Below, one piece after another: positions 28,230 through 37,730 of a DNA stretch of 64,000 nucleotides. A program made the translations under genes and the position numbers. The notes under the pieces are model-generated. The model searched no databases and was not told the origin of the DNA. It saw nothing but the letters and a program-made list of their open reading frames with translations. Each line of letters begins with the position of its first letter. Position 1 is the stretch's first letter. Origin of the DNA: UBA4656 sp002405525 (GTDB lineage Bacteria > Pseudomonadota > Gammaproteobacteria > Xanthomonadales > Ahniellaceae); contig DAIMGT010000005.1 of the NCBI GenBank assembly GCA_036723735.1, positions 1 through 64,000 on the forward strand. The letters run 5' to 3'.

Positions 28230-29501
28230 GTGAGACCTCCAGGATCCGTTGTCTTCGTCGCGCTGGTCCTCGCCGCTGCACCTGCGGTGGCGCAGCGCAG
28301 TGCGATCTTCCTTCACCCCGACGGCATGGGCGCCAACACGTGGATGGGCGTGCGGCTGCTGGAAGCCGGCCCGGATGGCCGCATCGCGATCGATGAACTG
28401 CCGAACGTGGCGGCTTACGTCGGCCCGCTGTCCGACCGCGTCACCGCCAGCTCGAACGGCGGCGCGACGTCTCATGCGTGGGGTTTGCGCGCGCAGGTGG
28501 AATCCTACGGCAGCATCGATGGCAAGGCGCCGCCGGCCGCGCGCTCGGGCTTCGCCGGATCGATCATGCGCGAGGCACAGCACGCCGGGAAGGCGGTCGG
28601 CATCGTGAACTCCTCCAGCGTCACCGAGCCCGGCACCGGCGCCTTCCTCGCCTCGGTGGCCGACCGCGACGACGAGGCGGCGATCGCCGCGCAGATCCTC
28701 GCCGCGAAGCCCGAGGTCGCGCTCGGCGGAGGCGAGATGTTCTTCCTGCCGAAGGGCGTGCGCGGGCGACACGGCGAGGGCGTGCGCACCGACGACCGCA
28801 ACCTGGTCGAGGAGGCGCGCGCGGCCGGCTATGCGGTGGTCTTCACCGCCGACGAGCTGGCGGCACTGTCGCCGGACACGCCGCTGGTGCTGGGTCTGTT
28901 CGCAGCCGAGGAGACCTTCAATGAGGGGAACGAGGAGCAGCTGCGAAAGCGCCGGCTGCCGGCGTTCCAGCCGCAGGCACCACGCTTCGACGCGATGATC
29001 GCCTTCGCCATTGCGCGCCTGTCGCGCGATGCCGACGGCTTCCTGCTGGTCGGCAACGAGGAAGCGACCGACAACTTCGGCGGCGACAACCATGCCGGCG
29101 CCGTGTTCGACGCAGGCGCGGGCGCCGACCGTGCGGTGCGCGTCGCGCTCGAATTCGCGCGGCGCCACGGCCAGACCACGCTGGTGCTGGCGTCCGACTC
29201 GGACTGCGGCGGGCTGCTGGTGACCGGCGACGACGTGGTCGTGGGTCGCAAGGTCGCGCCGCGCGGCGAAAACGGCGCGCCGCAGGACGGCGGGCCCGAC
29301 GGCTTGCCGTTCCTCGCCGCCCCCGACCGCGCCGGCGTGCGCCTGCCGTTCATCGCCACCTGGGCCTCGTCGAGCGACGGCAGCGGCGGTGTGGTGGCGC
29401 ACGCCTTCGGGCCGGGAGCGGACCTGGTGCGTGGCACCATCGATTCCACCGACATCTACCGCGCGCTCTACCTGGGCCTGTTCGAGCGCCGCATCGACTG
29501 A
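28230..29501 (+). CDS. alkaline phosphatase superfamily protein with altered metal site
   Basis: 423 residues from GTG 28230 (GGAG upstream). A signal peptide (VVFVALVLAAAPAVAQ) exports it. Family landmarks are the metal-binding Asp31 in HPDGMG, the nucleophile region VTASSNGGATSHAWG (Ser74 in the usual Ser position, with Ala where the family has Asp), EEATDNFGGDNH (Asp281), ASDSDCGG (Asp323) and HAFGPGADLVRGTIDSTDIYRAL. The histidines expected at the family positions D-x3-H, T-A-D-H and the final zinc ligand appear to be Gly285, Ser324 and a non-His residue. Zinc binding at one site is therefore doubtful. It could be a divergent phosphatase, a sulfatase-like enzyme or a pseudoenzyme. Confidence 0.8.
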   Translation: MRPPGSVVFVALVLAAAPAVAQRSAIFLHPDGMGANTWMGVRLLEAGPDGRIAIDELPNVAAYVGPLSDRVTASSNGGATSHAWGLRAQVESYGSIDGKAPPAARSGFAGSIMREAQHAGKAVGIVNSSSVTEPGTGAFLASVADRDDEAAIAAQILAAKPEVALGGGEMFFLPKGVRGRHGEGVRTDDRNLVEEARAAGYAVVFTADELAALSPDTPLVLGLFAAEETFNEGNEEQLRKRRLPAFQPQAPRFDAMIAFAIARLSRDADGFLLVGNEEATDNFGGDNHAGAVFDAGAGADRAVRVALEFARRHGQTTLVLASDSDCGGLLVTGDDVVVGRKVAPRGENGAPQDGGPDGLPFLAAPDRAGVRLPFIATWASSSDGSGGVVAHAFGPGADLVRGTIDSTDIYRALYLGLFERRID

Positions 29502-29518
29502 GGCGGGCTCTCCGGCCG

Positions 29519-32500
29519 TCAGCGTTCGATGCGCCAGTTGAGCGCCGCGCGCTGGGTGGCGCCGGTGTTGGCTTCGATCTCGATGCGGTCGGTGACGAGG
29601 TAGCGCACGGTGAACACCTCGCCACGGGTGAGGATGCCGATTCCGTAGCCGACGTAGAGTCTCGGTGAGAGGTACTTGCCGAGGGTGAAGGCCTCGCCGT
29701 CGAGCCGGGTGTCGTTGGATACCCCGATCTCGTCCAGGCCGAGGCGCCCGCCGAGGCTGCGGGTGAGCAGCTGGCTGCCCACGGCGCCGAGTGCGGCAGA
29801 GGCCTCTGACAGCCGCGCGCGGTCCTCCGCGCCGGCGCGATTGAGCGGGCGGCCGGTCACCAGCAACGCCAGGGCCTCGCTGTCGCTGGTCCCGGGTGCG
29901 GCGATGACCTGCGAGATCGGACTGGCGGCGCTGCCACGGACCTCGAGCGCGACCGTCTCGCCGCGCACCTTGCGTTCCGCGCGCAGGTCGAGGGTCGGTT
30001 CGGCCACCGGGCTGTTGGCCCACCGCAGCCCTCCGCGGCGGATGTCGAGCCGCTGGCCGTAGGCCGAGTAGCGGCCGAGCAGGGTCACCTCGCCGCTGGC
30101 CAGCGCCTGCGCGCCCTGTCGCTGCGTCACCTCCAGCGCGCCGGCGAGCGTGCCGTCGAAGCCGAAGCCGGTGAGCCGTACGTCGTCGCCCAGCGTAACC
30201 TGCACCCGCGCCCGCCAAGGCCGCTGCGGGTCGGGAGGCTCCGGATCGTCGACCACCACCACATCCGGGCTGCGGTCAGCGCTGCTCTCGAGCTTCGAGG
30301 CGCCGATCCGTGCACGCGGGATATCCACCGCCCCATCCAGCTGCCAGCGCCCGTCGCGCAGCGCCAGCGTGAGGTCGGGCGAGGCCAGCAGCGACAGGTT
30401 CGGGGTGTTCGCTACCCGCACCCGCGCGCCGCCGATCCGCAGCAGGGCCGGCACCGGATCGCCGGCATCGATGCGGCCGTCCACCGTGAGCGTTCCGTCC
30501 CCCGACACCACCGAACCGCGCAACACCAGCTTGCCGGGCACGCCGGCGAGCACCAGCACGCCGTCGCGCAGGCGCAGCGCCTGCGCCGGTACCTGGGCCG
30601 TGAAGCCGGTCAGCGCCAGGGCGCCGCTGATGCTGGGGGGAAGCGCGCCGCCGCGCAGGCGCAACTGGCCGCGCACCTCGCCTTCCGGTTCAGCGATCGT
30701 GGTAGTGAAGGCCTCGATGCCGGACAGGTCGGCGATCCGCAGGTCCAGCACGGCGGCGATGCCGATGCGATCGCCGAGGCGCGACAGTTCGGCGACGAGG
30801 TCGATGCGGCCTTCCGGAACCAGTCGCGCGCCGCCCTCGACGCGCCCCGCGCCATCCGCGAACTGCGCCGCCAGGGTGAGGTCGCGGTAGCCGAGGTCGA
30901 GGTCGGGGCGGCGCGGCAGGCGGGCCAGTCCTCGCGGCGAGGACAGGGTGGCTCGGGCCTGCGAGAGCCCGGTGCCGTCCCAGCGCAGCATGCCGTCGCC
31001 GCTGGCGAGTCCTTCCAGCGCGGGCACCCGTTCGTCGCCCAGCCATTCGCGGAGCGCGCCGAGCGAAAGGCCCTCCAGGGCGAACTGCGCGTCGCCGCCG
31101 GTCGCGGCATGGCGCGCGGTCAGGCACAGGCTGCCGCCGGTGAGGTCGAGACAGGCGGGTCCGATTGCGGATTCGTCCGGCGACACGCGCAGTGCCGCGG
31201 GTTCGCGCAGCCGCAGCCCGGCGGCGCCGGCCCGACCCTCGAAGGTCTCCACGAGGCCGCGCCAGCCGCCGTCCCGCCAGCCGCCCGCAAGCCGCGCGCT
31301 TGCCCCGCGCATCCGCCCGCCGTCGACCTGCAGGGCAGCCACGTGGGCGCCGCGCGTGCCCTCGATGGCGAGCGAGAGGCGCACGAGCTTCTGGCCGCCG
31401 ATCCCGACGCCGCTACCCACGATGCGCGCGGCGATCGGACCGTCGGCGCCGGGGGCGAGTGCAAGCTCGGCGTCGCCCTCGGCGATGCGCGCGCCGCTCG
31501 CCGAAACGTCGCGCAGGCGCAGCCGCAGGAGGTCCCCGCCGTCGCGCCGCCACTGGGCGTCGATCGCCCCGGCGCCATCCGGCCAGAGGTCGCCGATCTC
31601 GGGCACTTCCAGCCGCGCGTCGATGCGGCGGCCTGCGTCGCCGGCTGTGGCGACGAGCCGCGCCGCGGCGGCGGACAGCGCGACCGAGCCGTCGCGCCAG
31701 CGCCCCTCCACGAAGCGCAGCCGGGCGTCGCCGCCGATCGCACGGCCGCGCAGCGTGCCGCCGATTGCGTCGATGCGCAGGTCGCCTGTCGCCACCCCGC
31801 GCGCGAGCGTGCCGTCGAAGCGCACGCGCGCGTCGACGGCGCCGGGCCATGCCGGGGCGAACAAGGCCGGATCGAAACGCGCGATGCGCGCCTCCAGCAA
31901 GGCGGGTGCGGCGAACGAGAGCGCGCCGTCGATCGTGGCGCCGCCGCGCGGAAGGTCGAGACGGACGCTTTCGAAACGCAATCCGCCCCCGGTCCACGCA
32001 ATCAGACCGCTCAGGCGGCCGTCCGGGAGGTCATCGGCGGCCAGATCGAAAGCGGCTCTGAATCGCGGCGCATCCGCCGCGCCGTCGACCGCCACGCCGC
32101 CGGCGATGCGCAGGGGTGGCGCTCCATCGCGCGGCCAGCGCAGGTCGTCGGCGTCGATTCGCAGGGCCCAGTCGCCGGCGCCGCGCGGCGCGCGGCCATC
32201 GATGCGCACGCTGCCGTGGTGGGTCGAGGCGATGCGCAGACCTTCGACGGCGACATGATCCGCGGCGAGACGAAGGGCGCCGTCGTCGAGCGACAGCGTA
32301 TCCGCGCCGGCGGCGAGCGTGCCGCGCGGCATCCATCGGCCGTCGTCGAGCGTGGCGCGAAGATCGGCTTCCAGCGCGCCGTCGACGCCCACGGGGCCGC
32401 CGGTCTGGCGTGGCAGTCGCAGCGCAAGGCGGGCGCGCGTCCAGCCCGGATCGACGTCGCCCTCGAGCGAGGCCGCGAGCGGCGCGCGCAGCGTGGCGGA

Positions 32501-33160
32501 CAGCGCGTCCCCGCCCGCGCCGGGGCGAAGGCGCGCCTCGCCTGCCCAGCGCCGCTGCCGCACGGCGACGTCGAAGCGCAGGTCGGCGGCGGCGATCGCG
32601 AACGGGCGCCCGAGATCGAGGGACAGTGCTCCCGCCACGCGTCCGTCGGGGCCGGCCAGGTCGAGGCTTTCGACCGCGATCCGCGGGCCGTCGAGGAGCA
32701 GTCGACCGTGCAGATGGTCAAGCTCCACGGCCGCGGCCTGCAGTTCGACGCGCACTCGCGCGAGCCTGACATCGTCGATGCGCAGCGTGGGCAGGTCGAA
32801 CCGCTGTGCGCGCGTGGCCTGACCGTCCGGCACGGGCGCTGGCGTCGAGCCGACCTCGACCGTCACCTGTTCGGCGACCAGGCCGGACAGCACGGCCTCG
32901 CCCCTGGCCAGCGCGGACAGCGAGAGCGTGGCGCTCAGGCCCCGCGCCGCGACCCGCATTTGCCCGTCCTCCCAGTGCAGCGCGCCGACGCGCAAGGTGC
33001 CGCCGAGCGAACCCTCCACCGTGTCCAGCGCGAGGCCGGGCACCGCAGCGACCGCTCGCGTCGCGACCCAGCGGGCTCCGGAGGCGGTCCCCAGCAGCCA
33101 TCCCGCGGCGAGCAGCCCGGCCGTGGCCAGCAGCGCGACGAGGGCGAGAACGCGGCGCAT
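29519..33160 (-). CDS. tamB: TamB, translocation and assembly module subunit
   Basis: 1213 residues. One N-terminal membrane helix (VLALVALLATAGLLAAGWLLG) anchors a very long repetitive beta-rich periplasmic domain (AsmA/TamB-like, repeated DxA/LxLDG strand patterns). The C-terminal DUF490 domain contains LLVTGRPLN, GSQLLTRSLGGRLGLDEIGV and YLSPRLYVGYGIGI, and the protein ends LNWRIER. TamB bridges the inner membrane to TamA, helps insert autotransporters and moves phospholipid to the outer membrane. Its ATG overlaps the tamA stop (TGATG), so the pair is translationally coupled. An in-frame GTG one codon earlier is an alternative start. Confidence 0.95.
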   Translation of the reverse strand: MRRVLALVALLATAGLLAAGWLLGTASGARWVATRAVAAVPGLALDTVEGSLGGTLRVGALHWEDGQMRVAARGLSATLSLSALARGEAVLSGLVAEQVTVEVGSTPAPVPDGQATRAQRFDLPTLRIDDVRLARVRVELQAAAVELDHLHGRLLLDGPRIAVESLDLAGPDGRVAGALSLDLGRPFAIAAADLRFDVAVRQRRWAGEARLRPGAGGDALSATLRAPLAASLEGDVDPGWTRARLALRLPRQTGGPVGVDGALEADLRATLDDGRWMPRGTLAAGADTLSLDDGALRLAADHVAVEGLRIASTHHGSVRIDGRAPRGAGDWALRIDADDLRWPRDGAPPLRIAGGVAVDGAADAPRFRAAFDLAADDLPDGRLSGLIAWTGGGLRFESVRLDLPRGGATIDGALSFAAPALLEARIARFDPALFAPAWPGAVDARVRFDGTLARGVATGDLRIDAIGGTLRGRAIGGDARLRFVEGRWRDGSVALSAAAARLVATAGDAGRRIDARLEVPEIGDLWPDGAGAIDAQWRRDGGDLLRLRLRDVSASGARIAEGDAELALAPGADGPIAARIVGSGVGIGGQKLVRLSLAIEGTRGAHVAALQVDGGRMRGASARLAGGWRDGGWRGLVETFEGRAGAAGLRLREPAALRVSPDESAIGPACLDLTGGSLCLTARHAATGGDAQFALEGLSLGALREWLGDERVPALEGLASGDGMLRWDGTGLSQARATLSSPRGLARLPRRPDLDLGYRDLTLAAQFADGAGRVEGGARLVPEGRIDLVAELSRLGDRIGIAAVLDLRIADLSGIEAFTTTIAEPEGEVRGQLRLRGGALPPSISGALALTGFTAQVPAQALRLRDGVLVLAGVPGKLVLRGSVVSGDGTLTVDGRIDAGDPVPALLRIGGARVRVANTPNLSLLASPDLTLALRDGRWQLDGAVDIPRARIGASKLESSADRSPDVVVVDDPEPPDPQRPWRARVQVTLGDDVRLTGFGFDGTLAGALEVTQRQGAQALASGEVTLLGRYSAYGQRLDIRRGGLRWANSPVAEPTLDLRAERKVRGETVALEVRGSAASPISQVIAAPGTSDSEALALLVTGRPLNRAGAEDRARLSEASAALGAVGSQLLTRSLGGRLGLDEIGVSNDTRLDGEAFTLGKYLSPRLYVGYGIGILTRGEVFTVRYLVTDRIEIEANTGATQRAALNWRIER

Positions 33161-34962
33161 CACAGATCGGGCCCGGCGGAGAAGTGCAACTGGAAGCCGC
33201 CGAGTTCATGGTCGAGGCCGTGCGCCAGGTCGAGGCGCACCGGACCGATCGGTGAACTCCAGCGCACGCCGGCACCGACACCCCACTCGGGCGCGACGCT
33301 GCCGGCTTCGAAGGCGTTGCCGACGTCGATGAACACCGCCCAGGCCCAGGCGGGCCGCACAGCGTGCTCGTATTCGAGGCTGGCGGTGGCGACTTTCGGT
33401 GCTCCGGTCGGTCTGCCGCTGGCGTCGCGCGGGCCGAGGTCCTGCCAGGCGTAGCCGCGCACGCTGCCGTCGCCGCCGGCGAAGAAGCGCAGATCGGGCG
33501 GCAGGCGGTCGAAGCGGTTGCTGCCGGTCCAGCCCAGCTCCAGCCGCGCGAGCAGCCGTCCGGCCTCGCCCACCGGCATCACGTAGCGTCCCTCCGCGCG
33601 CAACTGACGCAAGTCGACGTCCGAGCCCAGCGCGGCCGACGCCGCGCGGGCGGTGAAGCGCAGCGAGGCGCCCTGCTTGGGCCGGATGCGGTCGCGCGCG
33701 AACACGCGGCCCATCGAAACCTCGGGATAGACCACGGTCGCGGTTTCGCGCTCCGGCGCGTCCCGCCGCGCGCCGAGGCGGAAGTTGCCGCGAAGGGCGT
33801 TCAACGAGGCGATGCCGGTCCATTCCCGCCACGCGCCCAGCAGGCCGCCGCGCAGCATTCCGCTGCGGCCGTCGATGACGGCGGAATCCTCGTTGCGCAA
33901 CCCCACGCCGGCGACCCAGGCGGCGCCGTACAGGTTGTGGTGGGGGACGCGGTATTCGAAGTTTAGCCCCTGCAGTGACCGCGCGGCTTCGAGGTCGGTG
34001 CGGATGCTGTGTCCGGCCGCGTTGAGCCAGCGCCGGTCGAGCCCTGCGCGCAGACCCCCGCCATAGTTGGCCTCGTAGTAGGCGCCGACGGTCCAAGCAG
34101 TCGGCGGTGCGGGGACCAGCGACACGCGGATCGGCACGCGACCATCGGCACGGTCGGCGAGGCGCGGTTCGATCTCCAGTCCGGAGAAATAGCCTGCGGC
34201 GGCAAGACGCTGCTGCATCACCTCGATCTGCGACTGCGCGTAGGGTTCGTCGTCCTCCCACGGCCGGAAACGGCGCAGGAAGACGGCGGGGAACTGGGCG
34301 CCCTCGAAGGTCGTGTCGCCGAAGCGGTAGCGATCGCCGGAGTTCCAGCGCAGCAGGATGGTCGCAGTCCGCGCTCCGCGCGAGACCGCGACCCGATGCT
34401 CGACCAGACGCGCGTCGAAGTAGCCGAGGCGCTGCAGGCTGCTTTCGATCCCGGCCTTTCCGGCCTCGTAGATCCGGTGGTCGAACACGGCCCCGCGCGC
34501 GGGCGCGAAGGCGCCGACGCGGCGCGCGACCGCGACCTCGGCGGCGGCGGGCCCCTCGATCGCCACGTCGGCTTCGGACACCCGCACCGGTTCGCCGCGC
34601 TCGACGGCGATCGACACCCGGTGCCGGCGTGCGGGCAGCGGCGAGCGTTCGACGCGCACGCTCGCGCCGTAATGGCCGAAAACCTCCAGGGCGCCGCGAA
34701 TCTCCTCCGGCGCCTCGCCGAGCAGGCGCTCGAGACGTGCGCTGCCGATGGTGGCGCGGCCCGTGTACGCGGCGATGTCCAGCGCGGCGAGCGCGGCCGT
34801 GCGCTGATCGCCGTCGAGGCCGGTCAGTTCGAGTTCGACCACCCCCCGTCGCAGTGGCGAGTCGGCATCCGGCTCGACCGGCGACGCGCTGGACGTCGCT
34901 CCCTGTCCGTGGGCGGCGAGTGCGGTCCCGAGAGCGGCGAGGAAGGGCAGGTTGAGGCGCAT
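33160..34962 (-). CDS. tamA: TamA, Omp85-family outer-membrane subunit
   Basis: 600 residues. A signal peptide (MRLNLPFLAALGTALAAHG) is followed by three POTRA domains (about 45-270, for example GRATIGSARLERLL, KAGIESSLQRLGYFDARL, RYRFGDTTFEGAQFP). The Omp85 barrel follows, with the conserved RFFAGGDGSVRGYAWQDLGP lid-lock motif and a C-terminal LHFSAGPDL strand. TamA forms the outer-membrane component of the TAM complex with TamB, encoded directly downstream. ATG 34962 is chosen as the start of the signal peptide; an upstream in-frame ATG 45 bases earlier would put 15 extra residues in front of it. Confidence 0.95.
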   Translation of the reverse strand: MRLNLPFLAALGTALAAHGQGATSSASPVEPDADSPLRRGVVELELTGLDGDQRTAALAALDIAAYTGRATIGSARLERLLGEAPEEIRGALEVFGHYGASVRVERSPLPARRHRVSIAVERGEPVRVSEADVAIEGPAAAEVAVARRVGAFAPARGAVFDHRIYEAGKAGIESSLQRLGYFDARLVEHRVAVSRGARTATILLRWNSGDRYRFGDTTFEGAQFPAVFLRRFRPWEDDEPYAQSQIEVMQQRLAAAGYFSGLEIEPRLADRADGRVPIRVSLVPAPPTAWTVGAYYEANYGGGLRAGLDRRWLNAAGHSIRTDLEAARSLQGLNFEYRVPHHNLYGAAWVAGVGLRNEDSAVIDGRSGMLRGGLLGAWREWTGIASLNALRGNFRLGARRDAPERETATVVYPEVSMGRVFARDRIRPKQGASLRFTARAASAALGSDVDLRQLRAEGRYVMPVGEAGRLLARLELGWTGSNRFDRLPPDLRFFAGGDGSVRGYAWQDLGPRDASGRPTGAPKVATASLEYEHAVRPAWAWAVFIDVGNAFEAGSVAPEWGVGAGVRWSSPIGPVRLDLAHGLDHELGGFQLHFSAGPDL

Positions 34963-35020
34963 CGCGCCAAGGATCGCCGATCGCGGGTGAACGGTCGATG
35001 GCCGCACATGCGTCGTTCAG

Positions 35021-35106
35021 AGCTGGGGAATCATGCACTTGCGTCCATTCCCGGCGCGCGGGGCATGCACGGCCTGCCCGAGAGGCTGCTTTTTCACAGC
35101 CTCTCA
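35021..35106 (-). repeat. multi-hairpin interspersed repeat, copy E (5' half)
   Basis: On the minus strand: TGAGAGGCTGTGAAAAAGCAGCCTCTC, GGCAGGCC, a variant of the second hairpin, and GACGCAAGTGCATGATTC. The 3' hairpins (GTCCGG and AACCC) are missing. This is the only copy not in sense orientation behind a gene: it lies between the divergent tamA and photolyase genes. Confidence 0.8.
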
Positions 35107-35130
35107 CGTCCGGGATGATGCAATGCCGGA

Positions 35131-37545
35131 GTGGAAGCCGCCCTCGCCCTCCTGCCCGCACACCTCGCCGCGCGCGCCACCGCGCTCAACGATCTGCAGC
35201 CGCGCGAGGACGGGGTCTTCGTCCTTTACTGGATGCACCACGCCGCACGCGGGCACGAGAATCCGGCCCTCGACGCGGCGTTGGCAATCGGCGCCCGGCT
35301 GCGCCGACCGGTCCTGGTGTATCAGGGGCTTGGCGGCAACCATCGTTACGACAGTGACCGCCACCATCGCTTCATCCTCGAAGGGGCCCGCGATGCGCAG
35401 GGGGAATTGCGAGCGCGCCGTATCCGGCATGTGTTTCATCTGCCGCGGGAGCCAGGCGCGTCGAGTCCGCTGCGTGATCTGCTGGCGCGTGCGGCGGCGC
35501 TGGTCTGCGAGGACTTCCCGGCGCCGCCGTTCCCGCGGTGGACCGCGCGCTGGGTGCGCCGCGCGCGCTGTGCGGCGATCGCGGTCGACGCCGCGTGCCT
35601 GGTGCCGCAGCGCAGCCTGTCACGGCGGCCGGAGCGCGCCTTCGCCTTCCGCGACGCGGTCAGGCCGCGCTGGCGGGAGTGGCTCGACGCCGCGTGGCCG
35701 GACGCGCCGACGGGCGCGGACGCCTGGTTCGGTGGCGACGTCGGCTTCGCCCCGTTCGATCTCGACGGCGACCTCGACGCCGCGATCGCGGACTGCGCGA
35801 TCGACCACGGGGTCGGGCCGGTCGGGCACACGCCCGGTGGAAGTCGCGCGGGCTACGCGCGCTGGGACATGTTTCGCCGCGAGGGGCTCGCCGCCTACGC
35901 GCGGCTGCGCAACGACGCGGCGGTGCCGTGGCCGCGCGGGGTGTCGCGGCTTTCGGCGTATCTGCACCATGGCATGGTGTCGCCATTCCGCATCGCGCGC
36001 GAGGCGCATGCCACAGGCGGGCCCGGCGCGGAAAAGTTCCTCGACGAACTGCTGGTCTGGCGCGAACTCGCTTTCCACTGGTGCGCTCACACCGCCGATC
36101 CGGAGTCGCTGTCCGCCCTTCCGGGGTGGGCGCGGGACACACTGGCCGAGCACGCCGGCGACGCGCGGGCGCCGGCCGTGGCGCCGGGGTCGCTGGAGCG
36201 CGCAGCCAGCGGCGACGCGCTGTGGGACGCGGCGCAGGCGTCGCTGCGCCGCCACGGCGAACTGCACAACAACCTGCGCATGACCTGGGGCAAGGCCATC
36301 GTCGCCTGGACCGGCTCGCCGACGGAAGCTCTGCACACCCTGGTCGACCTCAACCACCGGCATGCGCTCGACGGCAACGATCCGGCATCGTACGGCGGGC
36401 TGCTCTGGTGCCTGGGGTTGTTCGACCGCCCGTTCTCGCCTGCGCGGCCGGTCCTGGGAACGCTGCGGCCGCGCGACCCCGGGGCGCATGCGGCGCGGCT
36501 CGACCTCGCGGCCTACCGGCGGATCGTCGATCGCCCGGCCGGGAGGCGGCGGCTGCGCGTTGCGGTGGTCGGCGCGGGGATCGCCGGTGCGGCGGCGGCC
36601 AGCGTGATCGCCGCCCACGGCCATGGGGTTCGCGTGTTCGAGAAGTCGCGCGGCGCCGGCGGCCGGATGGCGACCCGGCGTGACGCCGGTGGCGCATGGG
36701 ACTTCGGGGCCCCGGCGTTCGACGTCGGCGACCCCCGCTTCTCGCGCCAGGTTGCGGACTGGGTCCGCCGCGGCGTGGTCGCGACACACACACCTCGTGC
36801 CGGCACCCTGGCCGCTGGACACTTTCTCGCGGCCAGCTCGCGCGCGGCAACTTACGTCGGCGTTCCTGGCATCAACGCACCGGCGCGCGACCTGCTGGAC
36901 GGAATCGACGTTACGACCGACACCCGCATCGTCGCTCTGCGGCGGGTGGATGGCGTGTGGCGGCTCGACGCCGAGCACGGCGGGACCTGCGCGATGGCCG
37001 ACGCGGTGCTGGTGGCGCTGCCGCCGGCGCAGGCCGCGCCGCTGGTGGCGTCCAGCACGGTGCTTCGGGCGCTGGTGGAGGGCGCGGCGATGGACCCTTG
37101 CTGGTCGGTGCGCGTTCGCCTCGCGGCGCCGGCCGCATTGCCGTTCGACGAGGCGACGGTGGACGACGCCGTGCTGGGCTGGTGCGGCGGCGATCGCGGC
37201 CACGCAGGGCGGGCCGGGCAAGGCCGGTACTGGGTGCTGCATGCGTCGTCGACGTGGTCCGCCGGCCAGATCGAGGTGGCTGGGGAGGCTGCCGCCGAGG
37301 CCCTGGTGGCGGCTTGGCGCCGCGCGCTGGGCGCGGCCGGCGAAGGGCTCGTCGTGGAACAGGCCGAAGCGCACCGCTGGCGTTTCGCGCGCACGGTGGC
37401 AGCGGCCGGCCACGAGTACGCGTTCGACGAATCGCTCGGGCTCGCGATGGCCGGAGACTGGTTGCGCGGGCCGAGGGTGGAGGATGCGTGGCTGTCGGGC
37501 GTGGCAGCGGCTGGCGCGCTGCTGCGTGCCGTCGCGCGGGTCTGA
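35131..37545 (+). CDS. class II photolyase-like protein fused to a renalase-like FAD/NAD(P) oxidoreductase
   Basis: 804 residues, one uninterrupted frame from GTG 35131. Residues 1 to about 460 follow class II CPD photolyases. The antenna-domain start is VFVLYWMHHAARGHENPALD; EDFPAPPFPRW and AIAVDAACLVP correspond to the DF-x-P-x-R...VDAHNVVP segment. The FAD domain has LDELLVWRELAFHW and HNNLRMTWGKAIVAW. Residues from about 473 start a second Rossmann FAD domain, VAVVGAGIAGAAAASVIAAHG, then KSRGAGGRMATRR and AWDFGAPAFDVGDPRF, as in renalase-like oxidoreductases (COG3380). DNA repair by photoreactivation is likely for the first half. The second half may reduce or supply the flavin, which is inference. 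It is followed by trxC and tcdA. Confidence 0.85.
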   Translation: MEAALALLPAHLAARATALNDLQPREDGVFVLYWMHHAARGHENPALDAALAIGARLRRPVLVYQGLGGNHRYDSDRHHRFILEGARDAQGELRARRIRHVFHLPREPGASSPLRDLLARAAALVCEDFPAPPFPRWTARWVRRARCAAIAVDAACLVPQRSLSRRPERAFAFRDAVRPRWREWLDAAWPDAPTGADAWFGGDVGFAPFDLDGDLDAAIADCAIDHGVGPVGHTPGGSRAGYARWDMFRREGLAAYARLRNDAAVPWPRGVSRLSAYLHHGMVSPFRIAREAHATGGPGAEKFLDELLVWRELAFHWCAHTADPESLSALPGWARDTLAEHAGDARAPAVAPGSLERAASGDALWDAAQASLRRHGELHNNLRMTWGKAIVAWTGSPTEALHTLVDLNHRHALDGNDPASYGGLLWCLGLFDRPFSPARPVLGTLRPRDPGAHAARLDLAAYRRIVDRPAGRRRLRVAVVGAGIAGAAAASVIAAHGHGVRVFEKSRGAGGRMATRRDAGGAWDFGAPAFDVGDPRFSRQVADWVRRGVVATHTPRAGTLAAGHFLAASSRAATYVGVPGINAPARDLLDGIDVTTDTRIVALRRVDGVWRLDAEHGGTCAMADAVLVALPPAQAAPLVASSTVLRALVEGAAMDPCWSVRVRLAAPAALPFDEATVDDAVLGWCGGDRGHAGRAGQGRYWVLHASSTWSAGQIEVAGEAAAEALVAAWRRALGAAGEGLVVEQAEAHRWRFARTVAAAGHEYAFDESLGLAMAGDWLRGPRVEDAWLSGVAAAGALLRAVARV

Positions 37546-37730
37546 TGGATGCCAGGGTCCACGCGTCCGGCGGAACGGGGCCCCGCAGGGTCGAACGGAA
37601 GGTGGTCCGGCCCGCACGACCGCCCCCCTCCGATGGCGGCGGCAGGCGGTGAGAGGGCGCCCGACGCGGGTGAGTCGGCGTCTGGCGAGCCCGCCTTGAA
37701 CCGCCGGGGTCGGGCCCGCAAGATGAGCCA

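Noticed and set aside
25789..28281. Very long open frame (830 codons) antisense to the TonB receptor
   Set aside because: In such GC-rich DNA the antisense frame is open as a by-product of codon bias; the translation matches no family and lacks a start context, while the plus strand encodes a clear receptor.
31109..33454. 781-codon plus-strand frame antisense to tamB
   Set aside because: TamB is unmistakable on the other strand; this frame has shadow composition and no ribosome-binding site.
35104..35439. Minus-strand open frame ending at a TGA inside repeat copy E
   Set aside because: It lies wholly antisense to the photolyase N-terminus, has no family match and no ribosome-binding site; the stop in the repeat is probably coincidental.
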